Source: Mangifera indica (taxonomy: Eukaryota > Streptophyta > Magnoliopsida > Sapindales > Anacardiaceae). Taken from it: a stretch of DNA of 64,000 nucleotides. This document shows, piece after piece, positions 11,101 to 23,539 of the stretch. The position numbers and the translations under genes were made by a program. The notes under the pieces are model-generated. The model saw nothing but the letters and a program-made list of their open reading frames with translations, made no database searches and was not told the origin of the DNA. The stretch spans positions 17,530,579-17,594,578 of the forward strand of contig NC_058146.1 in NCBI RefSeq assembly GCF_011075055.1. The letters run 5' to 3'. Numbering within the stretch: position 1 is the first letter of the stretch; each line of letters starts with the position of its first letter.

Positions 11101-11731
11101 GGGAAAGCTTTTTGAAGAATAATTTATTAACTACCTGAATCCATGGTGCCAAGCTTTGTAAATAAACTTCTGCACTGTCATGCATAGCATCCAAGGCAGC
11201 TTTATCAACCTGTATTAATGGTTGAAAAAATAAGGCAATCACCTAAACCCATATTCCTCAAGCGAAAAAGAATAAACAGCCACAAATTCAATACAGACGA
11301 AGTCCATTCTTACGTGTTCAAGTTGCAATTTGCTGAAGTGCTCTGGAAACTTTTTTGATAGCAATAAACATATCCTGGGATGGTTCGGGAACATGCCTAA
11401 TTTCCACAATGCTTCAGAATACACACGGCCTACTGGATTTGAGTAGTCCAATAATTGATTAAATCGATACATCTTGGCCATCAATCCATCAGCCACTTCA
11501 ATTAGTTGGACCACCCACTGCATTTTCAAACCCTTGTGGGATCCACCTGAAGTACCCTGGGCCTGTCCATCAAAGAGTCCCATTCCTAGAGGTTCTCCAT
11601 GACATTGGAGATGTTGTGTCAGGACCTAAGTACTCCGTCCATCTCAACAGACCCTCCCATTCCCTTGACCTTACAGCAGTAGGCGACAACGATGCATCTT
11701 GAGCAGAAAATTGTTGCTGCGATTTTGCCAT
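8186..11731 (-). pseudogene. NAP1: NAP1/NCKAP1 (SCAR complex) pseudogene, middle missing
   Basis: NAP1 is a ~1400-residue subunit of the SCAR/WAVE complex that activates ARP2/3 actin nucleation. Only its two ends remain here. The head comprises exon 1 (11731-11314: VRSREWEGLLRWTEYLGPDT, then a frameshift near 11588 with a TGA, then MYRFNQLLDYSNPVGRVYSEAL and FPNHPRICLLLSKKFPEHFS) and exon 2 (11209-11135: AALDAMHDSAEVYLQSLAPW). The tail includes VCNWYIDNFVKDISGAGILF, GFCIEAGQALAFDNLLAKAA, EKKEIRRLKGVANSVGV, NIWNTTGFNVDTGDFNNN and a serine-rich C-terminus with ANDSGYFPGS near 8376. The several hundred residues between are absent. There are in-frame stops after GGYFAE (~9684) and after HDSE (~9237), plus another frameshift before MTSNIW (~9178). 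A retroelement fragment occupies the deletion junction. Splice sites of the remaining exons mostly look intact, so transcription remains possible. Confidence 0.9.
9847..10740 (-). mobile_element. Gypsy-type retroelement fragment inside NAP1 pseudogene
   Basis: On the minus strand, 10622-10380 encodes a retropepsin-like segment: KPILALIDSGNTPSFVDGKT has the aspartic-protease D-S-G core, followed by KLELTRVAPMTVAIANG. Further minus-strand translation to about 10230 continues in protease style (GDHDIILGVNRM), with stops. No reverse transcriptase or integrase is visible. Two ~80-bp stretches, at 9847-9930 and 10634-10714, are similar in inverted rather than direct orientation, so this is a rearranged remnant and not a simple LTR element. 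Confidence 0.7.
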
Positions 11732-12139
11732 AAACAAATGAAATCAATCCTCTTTTAATTTCTACAATCACAAGCTGGAGTTATGGTCAAAATTCCTGTA
11801 AAGCTTACAAATATTACCTTATAGAAGCCCTTTGTATTACATTTCCAGATTTATTCTTTACCAAATAAGCACACCAAATTTTCAGCTGTTAGCTACTTGA
11901 AGGAAACAGGGAACAAGAAAAAACCTCAGACTATTTTCTCTCCAGCTTTTCAGCTTCTAAGACATGTTATCATTCATTTGCTGAATTCTCATTTTACATA
12001 ATATATCACAACCCTCAGCTATAAATAAAAGCAAATACTATAAAATACTACCATCAAAACAAGAAAATATCAGCACTACAAGCATCCAAAGTTAGTAATA
12101 ATCCTACTTAAGCATGAAGAAACTCAAAAATTCAACAAA

Positions 12140-12770
12140 ATTATGCCACATTTCTCATCAGCCAACCAGAGCACAACCAGTTGAACTGAAAATACCTTTA
12201 AAATCAGAGCAAATCACTAATAACTTGCACATTCAAAAAATAGAAAAAAAATAAAGGTTTCTAACTTACCCTCATTCCTCTTCAACCAAACAGACCATGA
12301 AACAAACAATAGAATGCACAGAAAATCACAAAACACCTATACAACAAAAAATTAAACAAAATTTTCCCTCATTTCCTCGTCAACCAAACAAAGTACAAAC
12401 AATTTAAGTAAGAAAAAAATATAGAATTCAGAGCAATATTACTAAACACAAAAAAGTCAGACAAAGAAACAAAACTTAGCCTCATTTTCTTATTAATGTA
12501 ACACACAATAAGCACCTTAATTAAACAATAAAAAAAAGGAGAAAAATTGAGAGCAAATTACAAAAGACAGACAGTAAAAAAAATGAACAAAACTTTGCGT
12601 CATTTTCTCATCAAAGAGACACACTAAAAAAGAAACAACACAAAATGACTTAAAATTCAGAGCAGAAATAGACTAACACATTAAAACAAAAAAGTAGAAA
12701 ATTGAGCCTCATTTTCTCAGTAGCCAAACAGGCAAGAAACAGTTGAAAAGGAAAGATAGCTGAGAATTCA
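12140..12770. repeat. Diverged tandem repeat, ~100-120 bp unit, six copies
   Basis: The marker CCTCATTTTCTCATCAACCA and its variants recur near 12147, 12270, 12367, 12480, 12597 and 12707. It is followed by an A-rich stretch and usually a version of AATTCAGAGCA. Spacing is 97-123 bp. The array lies just upstream of the NAP1 pseudogene head, where the parent gene would have had its 5' UTR intron or promoter. Confidence 0.75.
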
Positions 12771-13568
12771 GAAGTCGAAGTTGAAGAGAAAAGCGAGCTT
12801 GAGTTTGTGTGGAAGCATGAAGCTCAGATCTTCGTAGGCCTTAAGAAAATTGGAAGTGGCTGGTGAGCGTAGACTAGTGTAGGGCAGGTGGATCTACTAT
12901 TGGCAGTCAGGCAGGCAATAGAAACAACAATTAACAGTAATAAGAATATATTTTATAATAAAGCTAAGTTGTTCATTATTAGCGGGATGTAGACTGGCGA
13001 GTATGGTAGAAGGGATATTTTTGTGGCTTGAGTTACAAACGTGTCTTAGAAATGAAGCCGAGTTGAGTGTTGCAATTTCAAACAATGAAAATCAAATCAC
13101 AACCCTCTAAATCTACATAATTATAATTCCCAATTATGGTATTATTATATTTTTCTGGGTTACCATGTTTTAGCTTTATTTTTTATATACAAAAAAAAAA
13201 AAATCAACACACTTCAATTCATATTAATACTTCTTTGGATTAATTGATGTAACCAACTCTCCTACTCCTCCCTTTCCTTTTCATTCTCAGTTTAAAAGCA
13301 ATTTCAATATCTTCATTTCTTTTATTTCTCTTTCACTTTCAATTTCTATATAGGTTGCACACTCTTCTTCCCCTTGCTTGTGTGCAGTCTGGGTTTTTCT
13401 CATAAACAGTCATTCTAGAATTTCTCTTGGAAATAAGAATTATAGATAACTTATTATTCATGAGTTTCAATAAACAAAAACCCCCACAATCACTTGTGTC
13501 AACTACATTACATTAACCCAAAAAAATATATGAATTTTCAATTCCTCCATCCAACTGCCTTTGTGTCC
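12771..13568. other. Intergenic, no gene seen
   Basis: Lies between the presumed 5' end of the NAP1 pseudogene and the 3' end of CPNA2. It contains an A-run near 13190 and short open frames only. No coding similarity was recognised. Confidence 0.55.
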
Positions 13569-16500
13569 TCAAGGACTTATACCTGGAACATGAGGTACAG
13601 GCGGCTTTGGCTTCTTTGTTTTCTCTACCAACACAGCTTGAGTTGTAAGGACCACTGAAGCAATGGAAACAGCATTCTCAAGTGCACATCTTGAAACCCG
13701 ACAAGGATCTACTACTCCAGCATTCAGAAGATCTTCATATCTTCCTGTCATTGCATTGTATCCAACTCGCCAATCACAACTACGAGTCTTCTCCACAACA
13801 ATTGTTCCATCAACTCCTGCATTAGTTGCAATTGACAATGCAGGTACAATGAGTGCCTGCAAATCATCATTGACAAACTTTTGTGATAAAAGAATAGCCT
13901 TCAACAGCCAGGTCTAGAGGTAAAAAGACAAGATTTTAGTAATAGAAACCATTTTAGATACATCAAAAAACTACTACAATAACCAAATATGACAAATAAA
14001 ACAACATTAAGGACCATGATTCGATAAAGGAAAGACCTTGTATGGGGCCCAACTGTTTGATGTTTGTTTGTATAAAATAGTGAAGAAAGTTTCTACTCAG
14101 ATATGTGAAAACCAATTAACTGCATACCTTTGCTACAATATCAGCACCAATTTGTTCATCTGGATCTTTCATAGAAGTTTTTATTGTAGGAATCTGCTCC
14201 AATAGATGTACATAAGTAGCACCACCACCAGGCACTATTCCTTCATCCATGGCAGCAAATGTCGCATTCTTTGCATCCTCTATTCTGAGTTTTTGATCTT
14301 CAAGTTCCACCTCAGTGTGTGCTCCTACCTGGATTAAATTGCACATTGCTCAGTATATAAGATAGACAAAGAGCCAACAGACATGGAAGGTTTGCTTTTG
14401 AACTGTTTAAGAATTCCAACAATCAAGACATCTAAAAGAAAACCTAACACAATTTGGATAATGCTGTCATGATTTAAAACGTGAATACATTAGAGCCTCA
14501 TTCAGAGTTGTTAACAGGCCCTTTAAAGATGGTGAGTCAATGTGTTAAGTAAAACTCCCGATTGCTCCAAAAATAACATTGCATCGAGCTTTTTTGGCAC
14601 AAAAGTTCTGAATTCGAGGCATGAAAATGACACATAGATTTGATTAAAAAAAAGAAAGATGTCAATTCAATTATTTTAATTATATTTCAGACCTTAATTA
14701 CAGCCACACCTCCAGAGAGCTTAGCGATTCTTTCTGAGAGCTTTCTTGACAAATATGAACTATCTGTTTCAGCTAGGTCCTTCTTTATCTGCAAGATTCT
14801 TGCCTGAATTTCAGCTCTTGTAGAAGGGTCAGCTACTATGGTTGTTGAATTACTTGTTATAGTTACTTTTCTTGCAATGCCAAGCTGATCAGAGGTTGCA
14901 CCTTCGAGGGCCAGACCCAAATCTCCAGAAAGGAAATCAGCACCTGATCAAATAAAGACTCCTATCAGAGAAAATAGAAGTATTGAAACTCTTATGAAAG
15001 GTACAATTTGTATGAAAATGCATTAAAATATCATACACTCTTCTTGAGCATACAAGGCAGTAATGTTCAACTTGTAGATAGACGAAAACAAGAAAGCTTA
15101 AATCATACCACTGCAAATAAGTGTGATGGAACTGCTTCTGTTATGCCATTTTTTCACATTCCAAACGCAAAAGAAAACCGATTTTAGGTTGGAAACTTAG
15201 AATGCCATATGTAAATTCACCTGTCATAAGGGCAATATCTTGCAACAGAGCTTTTTTTCCCTCTCCAAATCCTGGACATTTGACAACAGCAACATTAAGT
15301 AAACCTCGCATTTTGTTCACCACCAGTGTTTCCAGAACTTGCCTTGAGATATCTTCAGCAATGACTAGCAGTGGGACACTCAATTGGGTTGTCTTTTCTA
15401 GTAAAGGAACTATTTCTTTAACGGTTGAAATTTTTTGATCAGTTATCAGGACTTTAGCATTGTCAAACTCCACAAGAGATTTATCCTGGTTTGTGATGAA
15501 ATGGGGTGACATATAACCCTTATCAATCTGTAGACAAGGAACACCTTTGTTCAATTTATAGAACGTATAAGACAAAAATAAAAGTTTAGACAAGCATAGT
15601 AATAAGGTATCATCTGACGAATTAGTTTCCAGCAAATAAGCAAAACAACAGTTCAAGCATCTCAGTGGAGCTGAAAGATCCTAACCCTTTAAGTACTGGT
15701 AACACTTTCACCTGTTTTTGTTAGATGTTTAAAAACAAAAATAGTTGAAGAAAAATAAAAGATTGTCCACATTAGTTAAGCCATAGTTATACAGATCATC
15801 CTAAAAATCTTTATTGATAAAATTATAGAGAAAGAAATGATATGAAACTTTTTCTAAAAGTTGCAGAAATTTTTCATGCATGGACTGTGACAGAAGTTGA
15901 TAGATCAGCAAAGCATGCCTCCATTCCCTGCAAGCAGTCATTTATAATAATTGATATCAAATAAGTATCCAGACCAGAAGAATCTGTTTCACCTTCATTC
16001 CTTCTTCAACCGTCACTGAGGTCTCAAATGACGAGGATGATTCTATAGAAATTACTCCATCTGGGCCAATCTTCTCTATAGCTTCAGCAATCAAGTTACC
16101 AACAAACTCATTATTTCCAGCAGAGATTGAAGCAACAGCTGCAAAAATAAAGACTTTCAATATTCAATTTTTCCATCCTTAATCAGAAACAAATTTGTTC
16201 ACAAGATCTGGATAAGGCTAAGAAAGAACCTTTTATGTCATCCTGTCCCTTTATGGGAAAACTTTTATTCTTTAAAATCTTGACCAATTCTTTAACGGTC
16301 TTATCCATTCCCTTCTTTATAGAAATGGGGTTAGCTCCGAAAGAAACTGCCAACAACCCAGATTTGATCATTTCTCGAGCCACTATTACTGCAGTTGTGG
16401 TACCATCACCAGCCAAATCATTCATTTTACTTGCAACCTGCAGGTAGCGTACTCAACATTCACACCTTACATATAGTCATGCCCTATACAATTCAGTGAA

Positions 16501-18087
16501 AGCTTAGGGGATAGAATTATTTAGCAACCATGAATAACCTCTTGCATTAGCATTGCTCCCACATTCTCAATTGTGTCTGAAAGCTCTATGGCTCGGGCAA
16601 TTGTAACACCATCATTAATTATTTTCAGCGCCCCAGACTCAGAGAGTATAACATTTCTTCCTGCATGTTTAATCTTAAAACAAATTAACAATTTGCATCA
16701 TATAAGTAACTTCTATGTTTGGTAATGCCAATATCTAACTTCAATCCAAAAAAAAAAGCTATCTCAATTCACTATCACCAATTATTGTACGGCAACAGCA
16801 TATGCCATATTGCAATGTAACAAAGGGCAAAAATGCATAGCCTTAAGGAAACCTTGTGGAGTTCTGCTTCCAGAAGTACCCGTAAATCATACCGGTGATA
16901 GTGGAGCTTCCTCTGGATAAGATATAAGATGCACAGCCAATATTTAACTTCAATCCAAAAAAAGAAGCTATCTCAATTGACTATCACCAGTTATTGTACA
17001 GCAACAGCATATGCCATATTGCAATGTAACAAAGGGCAAAGATGCATAGCCTTAAAGAAACCTTGTGGAGTTATGCTTCCAAAAGATACAATGATACATG
17101 CACATATCTTATGGCCTACCATTAACCGAGGAGTATTCATAACATTTACACAAACAACAAAAAATCTGTGCACTTTTATACTAAAAATTAAGAGGAAAAT
17201 AAATGAAAGCATCTATAAGAAAACTACTTTCTCTAGATCAATGAAGACTGCTGACACTTAATGAAAACCCTCTAAATATTATAGAAGCTTATTTCTCTAA
17301 GGGAAAAGCAAGATGACAGGAATAGTCAAAAGCTCCAAAAGATTTCAACACAAATGATACTCTCCAAACTAGTTTAACGATTTTGCCAAAAACCAAAAAC
17401 AAAAGTAAAAAAGGGATCAATCTTGGGATGGTCATGTGAATTACAGCGAAATAAGATTATTTTCTTACAATTAATTCATCCCTTCACATAACAAGGACAG
17501 TTCACCTCATGCGTATACATAACATAAGCAACCATCCATTAAAAAGATTCAATACTTATCTCATAGCTTCATGCACAACTAAATCCATTTTTTCACTCTT
17601 TAAATTATTTCAAGTCCTCTTATACAACCCGCAGAAATCCAACCAGCTGAACAGATTAGTACCAGCTTTATAACTTCCACCCTCAAAGTACAATAAAATA
17701 AGAAGGTACAAGAGGAAAATGAAAAAGAAAGAAAACCCAGATACCTTTAGGACCTAAAGTGAGTGAAACAGCATCGGCAAGCTTATCAATCCCAGCTTGT
17801 AAAGCCTCCCTACATTCTTTCCCATATGATATCTTCTTTGCCCCAGCTCTCACCACCATCATTGTCCTCGTAATCTTCTGAGATTGGTTCCTCCATAACA
17901 ATTCACCACTGACCCTCTGTCTCCCCTCAAAATTCCTCTGCAACAACATACACATAACACTAATTACCATAAAGAAAATATTATTATTATAATAATAATA
18001 TTAATACAAACGAAGATAAACAGAGATGCTTACCCCGAAGAAAGCTATTGACGGAGAGACTGCTGGCGAGTACAAGGAGAGAGCCAT
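13569..18087 (-). CDS. CPNA2: Chloroplast chaperonin 60 alpha-type subunit 2
   Basis: Nine exons on the minus strand: 18087-18034, 17937-17745, 16660-16539, 16437-16230, 16138-15993, 15527-15221, 14943-14693, 14328-14128 and 13856-13569. All junctions are GT-AG and in phase, giving 589 aa. After a transit-peptide-like start ([18 protein letters not shown]) come group I chaperonin hallmarks: [35 protein letters not shown] (ATP-binding GDGTT), [51 protein letters not shown], and [14 protein letters not shown]. The tail [19 protein letters not shown] resembles Arabidopsis CPNA2 rather than the main CPN60-alpha or the beta subunits. In Arabidopsis CPNA2 is a specialised plastid chaperonin subunit needed in embryo development. 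Intron 2 holds a tandem duplication with a sulfiredoxin exon fragment at its junction. No lesion is seen. Confidence 0.95.
16727..17089. repeat. Intronic tandem duplication with 33-nt SRX filler
   Basis: Two ~154-bp copies (16727-16880 and 16936-17089), over 90% alike, lie in CPNA2 intron 2. Both contain GCAACAGCATATGCCATATT. Between them is a 55-bp spacer whose core, 16892-16924, matches sulfiredoxin exon 2 (6230-6262) at 32 of 33 positions, in the same orientation. Confidence 0.88.
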
Positions 18088-18429
18088 TTGGGTTTGGGCA
18101 ATGTAATTTCTGAAGAGGTTTTTGTGGGGTTTTAGCAGGGCAGAGAAAACAACGGCCTTTAATTAATAAAAATTGGAGCTTTCTTACAAAAAAAAAAAAA
18201 GGGAAATTATTGATTTTGGCCAAATTATCCATCCATTAAGCAAAATACCCAATTTTTCTATTCCTACCGAAAATGCCCTAAACTTTTTTGAAATTACTAA
18301 AATTACCCTTCATCACATTTATATAAACCCTCTTTCTTACTCTTATTACACACACTTCTCATCTCACTCAAACACTCACTCTCACTCTCATTTTTACTCA
18401 ATATCAATTAGCACGGGTTCATTCGGATG

Positions 18430-19740
18430 AAAAAAATTTGTATTTCTAAACTTGAATCGAAAAAAGGCTATTTATAGAAAAAAAGGTATTTATACGAATC
18501 TTAATATAAAAACTTAATTTTATTTGTTAAATCTAGTTTATATGTTATGTAAAGAGGGTACTGAATATTAGATAATAATATAAAGGTTAAATGCAATGTT
18601 AGAGAAATATGAGAGTATTTTGATATTATACAATATATAAAGGATTTAAATAACATGTTAAGAATAGATAGATATATTTTGATACAAGACAACAAACAAA
18701 GGTGTTAAATAAAGTGTTAGATAATTATGAAGGGTTAAATGAAATATTAAAAAAATATGAGGGGCATTTTGATATTAAACATTGTAAGAGCATTATAAAT
18801 GAAATTTTAAGAATAGATAGATGTATTTTGATATGAGACAACATACAAGGATGGGAAATGCAATGTTAGATAATTATAAGGGATAAAAAAATATTAAAAA
18901 AATATAGGGGATATTTTGAAATTACATAATACATGAAAGATTTAAATAACAGGTTAAGAATAGATAGATATTTTATTGATATAAGAGAACATAAAATGAT
19001 GTTAAATGAAAGGTTAGATAATTATAGGGGGTTAAATGAAATGTTAAGAAAAACATAAGGGTATTTTGATATTTCATAATATATGAAGGATTTAAAAACA
19101 TGTTAGAATAAATAAATGTATTTTGATAATAGAAAATATACGAGAGTATTAAATAAAATATTAGATAAGTATAGAGGCTAAATGAAATGTTAAAAAATAT
19201 AGGGGGTATTTTGATATTAAACATTATAAGAAAACTTTAAATGAAATGTTAAGAATAGATAGATACATTTTGATACAAAGTAACAGAAAAGATTGTTAAA
19301 CAAATTGTTAGATAATTATAAGGGGTTAAATAAAATATTAGAAAAATATATGAGGTATTTTGATATTAAATATTGTAAGAACGTTTTTAATGAAATATTA
19401 AGAATAAATAGATACATTTTGATATAAGATATTATACAAGGGTATTAAATAAAATGTTAAATAATTATAGGAGGTTAAAAAATATACAAAAAATATAGGG
19501 AGTATTTTAATATTAAACATTATAAAAACGTTTTAAATGGAATGTTAAGAACAAATAGATGTATTTTGATACAAGATAACATACGAGGGTATTACATGAA
19601 TTGTTAAATAATTATAAGAGGTTAAATGAAATATTAAAAAAATATGAAGGGTTTTTTATATTAATAATTGTAAGACTATTTTACATAGTTATTACAGATT
19701 TTTTGTTATAAATGAATAAGTATTTCCAAAAACTTGTCAT
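18430..19740 (+). repeat. Subterminal tandem array of MULE A, ~148 bp unit
   Basis: A marker like AATAGATAGATGTATTTTGA recurs near 18664, 18812, 18960, 19105, 19252, 19402 and 19551, spaced 145-150 bp. Units also contain variants of TTAAATGAAATGTTAGATAA. The same array occurs inverted at 29830-30850. Confidence 0.88.
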
Positions 19741-19973
19741 TGCAGGATTAATAATTAAAACGTATGGTTTTGCATCGGTTCGTTACTAAGGAGAATGAAT
19801 TCAAGGTGGCAATAATACAATAAAATATGTTGAAGGATCCAAACAATTGATTAAAATTTTTTATGGAACAACATTTGTCTCAGTACCTTCAACTATCAAT
19901 GAAACCAAGAAAAATTGAACTTGACTACCCCATACAGAACCAAAATGATGAAGATGTCTAAAGTCTTATTGAT

Positions 19974-21350
19974 ATGTCTCAGTACTTATATGAATGTATT
20001 CTTGTTTTTGTTATATGTACCTCAATTGAAGGACATGAGGAAGAAGATGAAGATGAAGATGAAGATGAAGATGAAGATGAAGAAAAAATTAGTGGGGTAA
20101 AAAAAGAATATGATTTGGAAAACTTGATTGATTTCAATAATGACCCATTGTACATTACAAACTCATAGGCTCATAGAGAAAAGATAGGGTTCCCCACTAG
20201 GGTGACTTTGATGGAAATGATATCTCCGATATTCCTTCTAAAGAGGTAGAGCCATAGTATATGTTATCAGTTACCGAAGGTATGGATAGTTTGCAGCTTG
20301 AAGATCTTATTTCAGGTGGTGAAAATTATTCTAACCTATTTTTTGATAATGTCCCTATTGATTCATTTAGGTGGCTTCCCTATTTTCCTCCATAGCCATC
20401 AACATTATCAGGTGGTTCCAGATCAATTTGAGAGGAGAATGATGTAAAGGTTGGTAATATTTTCCATAATAAAGTATAATTGAAAGATGTTATGAACAAT
20501 TTGTCTTACTTAAAGGATTTCAATTCATGGTCAAGAAGTCTGACAAGGCGTAATGGGAAATTAAGTGCAAGGCTGAAAATTGTGAGTGGTATATATGCGC
20601 AAACAAGTCTAAAGTCGATGAAGTATTTCAAATCAACCAAATGAATCCTATCCATACATGCTCAGTTAATCAAATCATATCACATCACAGACAAGCTGGG
20701 GCCCCAACTTTAGGTCAATTAATGAGATCAAAGTTTGTATTGATTGATCGAATTTATCGGCCGAAAGAAATAATTGTAGACATCGTCAACCGATATAAAA
20801 TTGACATTTCATATTCACAGGCGTAGTGTGCAAGAAACTGGGCTATAATTCATTAAGGGGCTCACTAGAGGAATCATTTATGCTCTTACCAGATTATTTC
20901 TACAATCTATAGCGTATTAATTAGGGCACTGTTACTACTATTGAAACAGACGATAACCATCGATTTAAGAATTTTTTTCATGGTATTAGGATGTTCCGTT
21001 CGTGCATTCAGAAAATATCTCTGACCTGTTATTTGCATCAACGTTGTTTTCCTTAAAGGTTGATATCTAGGGCATTTATTCATTGTGGTGGCTCTTTACG
21101 GTAATAACCAAATATATCCCATTGGTTTCAATGTCAGTAAAAAAGAAGATCACGACACGCGATGTTGGTTTCTCAGGAGGATTAAATAATGCATCCATGG
21201 CCTCTCCGAGCTGGCGATAATCTCAGATCGACATCATGTTATATACTCTACAATGGCTAAAGTGTTTCCAGATGTCTACCATGGATGTTGTTGTCGTCAT
21301 CTTTTGTATAACATCTCAAATCAATTAATGACATTTCTTAAAAAAAGATA
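19974..21350 (+). pseudogene. MULE transposase remnant (element A)
   Basis: An acidic stretch (EEDEDEDEDEDEDEE) and KKEYDLEN are followed by a MuDR-like N-terminal region with MNPIHTCSVNQ and LGQLMRSKFVLID (20641-20826). Further on is the transposase core style KKEDHDTRCWFLRRIK and LSELAIISDRHHVIYSTMAK (to about 21330). Several stops and frameshifts interrupt it, for instance at 20169 and 20826. It stops short of the C-terminal SWIM/zinc-knuckle part that survives in element B. It would have cut and moved the element, but is now non-functional. Confidence 0.8.
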
Positions 21351-21959
21351 ACATTAACTTCCGAAGAAGATGTTCGGAGAGAACCTTCGATCAAAATATC
21401 TCAATACGGGTCCCCTATATTTATTAAAAAAACAAAATGATAAATGATATTTCATATAAAATATAATATTTACAATACTTTTTATACCTCAAGTGAAGGA
21501 TCTAAAGCAACCGGAGGTCCGACTGAAAGGTCTTTATGAGGAAGACTCTATATGAATATATAAAATAAATTAATCGATAACAAAACACTCATAAAAATAT
21601 AGTTCCATCGATAAGTGACATACCTCAGATCAGATAGGTGATGTAACAGAAGGGTCGCTTGGTGTCCCCTTGTGGTGATTATCCTAAAGTAATAGTAATA
21701 ATAACTTGATTAGTGACATTTCATATATAACAAAATCATAATATAGTAACAACATTTAATATTAAATATATTTTTGAAATTAAATACAGGCCTCATGTGA
21801 CTGATGAGATGGTATTGCCCTGTCAATGGAAAAGGTTGTCCCGATATCGTCGTGCTTATCCTGTACGAAGATAATATAGTTGTCAGAATAATAATGAAAT
21901 ACAATTTTTATAAGTAATCAATGAGATGTGGTTTTACAACCTGATCTATTAGGGCTGGA

Positions 21960-23480
21960 CATGTATGTATGATGATGTTCTTCAAACGAGTCAGACGATC
22001 CTCTAATTGAGCCATCTGAGAGCACACATTATCACGTAATCGAGTCATCTGTGAAGACATATCGTTGCGAAAACAGAAAATCTCACATAAAATCGTAACA
22101 CCCTAATGCACCAATGCATCATCTAATGTGGAAATACTAAGTGATACTGACGAGGGACACTCCTCAGTGACAAGATGGGTAGTATGGTCCTTAACTCTAG
22201 AGAGGTATGTGGTTAGTGGGCTTTGGACTACAGGGGGACATAAAGGCCGCTCCACAACAGAAGGCTGAAAAGGCTCCTCAAATGTCTTAAGAGTCTCGAT
22301 AGGTATATCTGAATGTTGTGAGTTTGAAAAGTCTCGTCTCTTGTCGCAAGAAACATCGAAGATGATGAGGACGAGTCAACATCTGACAAACCAGTCTACT
22401 CGCAGATGTCCGCATGCCAAGCTTGACCCTCCTCAATCAGTGACAGACGAAGCGGGAATGTGACATCATCCTAATCATGAAGATATATAACTCAAAATAA
22501 TTATAATATTCAATAAATCAATTGACTAATTAATTAACGATTACATACCGAATCACCAGTAAAAATAGTTCTCATATGACTCTACCTAAGGACGTCCTGT
22601 GTACGCCACCTAAACATTCATGGAGACGCATGGATATCAATCATATAAGGTGCTCAGTGTCTCATATATCCAATACTGCAATATAACCATTAACGATTAA
22701 AATAAATTAATTCATATTTTTGCCAATTAATTTATATAATCAATAAACTAAAACTTACCTTAAATGCGAAAGGAAATCCGTAGAGATCATATTTACACAT
22801 TTTAGGCATCCGTCCAGAGCAAACTCTATCACTCGATTATGACATAGACTCGTACGTTATCTGCCACACGGTAACGCCCTAAGGGTAGGAATTAAACCCA
22901 TCCAGATGATCAACCAACTGTAAGTACTCCGCAAATACTTTCTTTTGTTGATCATTCCCTAACAGCACCATATAGAGACAGTACAACAAGGTCATCTTGA
23001 TGATGTCAATATCGTTATCCCCCCATGGCCTAGCCAAAAAAACACACTCAATGTCATGATACTACACCTTCGGATAACTCCGAAAATATGTATTTCTGAT
23101 CCTATGTTTGGAAGAGTGGGGAATATATAATGAAATAGAAGATCATCGACTAAATGAAAGCCCTGTTACCAAAACAAACTCAAACGAGCTGAATCTCACA
23201 TCAAATCTGCTAACCCCAAACCATAACTTGTCTCTAATGGAGGACCGATGTAGTTGTCGTAAGAGAAATGCATGAGACAATATCCCAAAAAATTTGGTTT
23301 CAGATAGACAAAGGAGATGCCCGAAACATGTCCTCTCAAACAGTCGGAGCTATTATGGGGTCAGTGTAGATGTAATCTTGGATAACACAGTGCACTGTGC
23401 ACGATATATAACTTCTGCCTGGAAGTGTCTAGACTCATCAGCGATTCGCAGCTTGCCTTCAACATATTTTTTTTTACGAG
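21960..23480 (-). pseudogene. DUF1985-type (Ulp1-associated) gene remnant in MULE A
   Basis: Minus-strand translation in shifting frames gives text typical of plant DUF1985 proteins: LFERTCFGHLLCLSETKFFG, VRFSSFEFVLVTGLSFS, LLYCLYMVLLGNDQQKKVFA, FNSYPWGVTVWQITYESM and YDLYGFPFAF, then a linker. In plants DUF1985 is often joined to a C48/Ulp1 SUMO-protease domain, and such genes are known cargo of certain MULEs. No protease catalytic domain is visible before the transposase remnant begins. There are many stops and frameshifts. Element B has nothing matching this segment. Confidence 0.6.
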
Positions 23481-23539
23481 AAATATCCTCCAAAAATTTT
23501 AAAAATTCGTAAGACATTCATAAAAAACAAATATGTAAA

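Noticed and set aside
18430..19740. CRISPR-like or centromeric satellite array
   Set aside because: Units of ~148 bp are diverged, lack unique spacers and occur mirrored at the other MULE, so they are subterminal transposon repeats.
20044..20090. GATGAA repeats, possibly an acidic functional protein
   Set aside because: Only a low-complexity part of the decayed MULE transposase; the frame ends at 20168.
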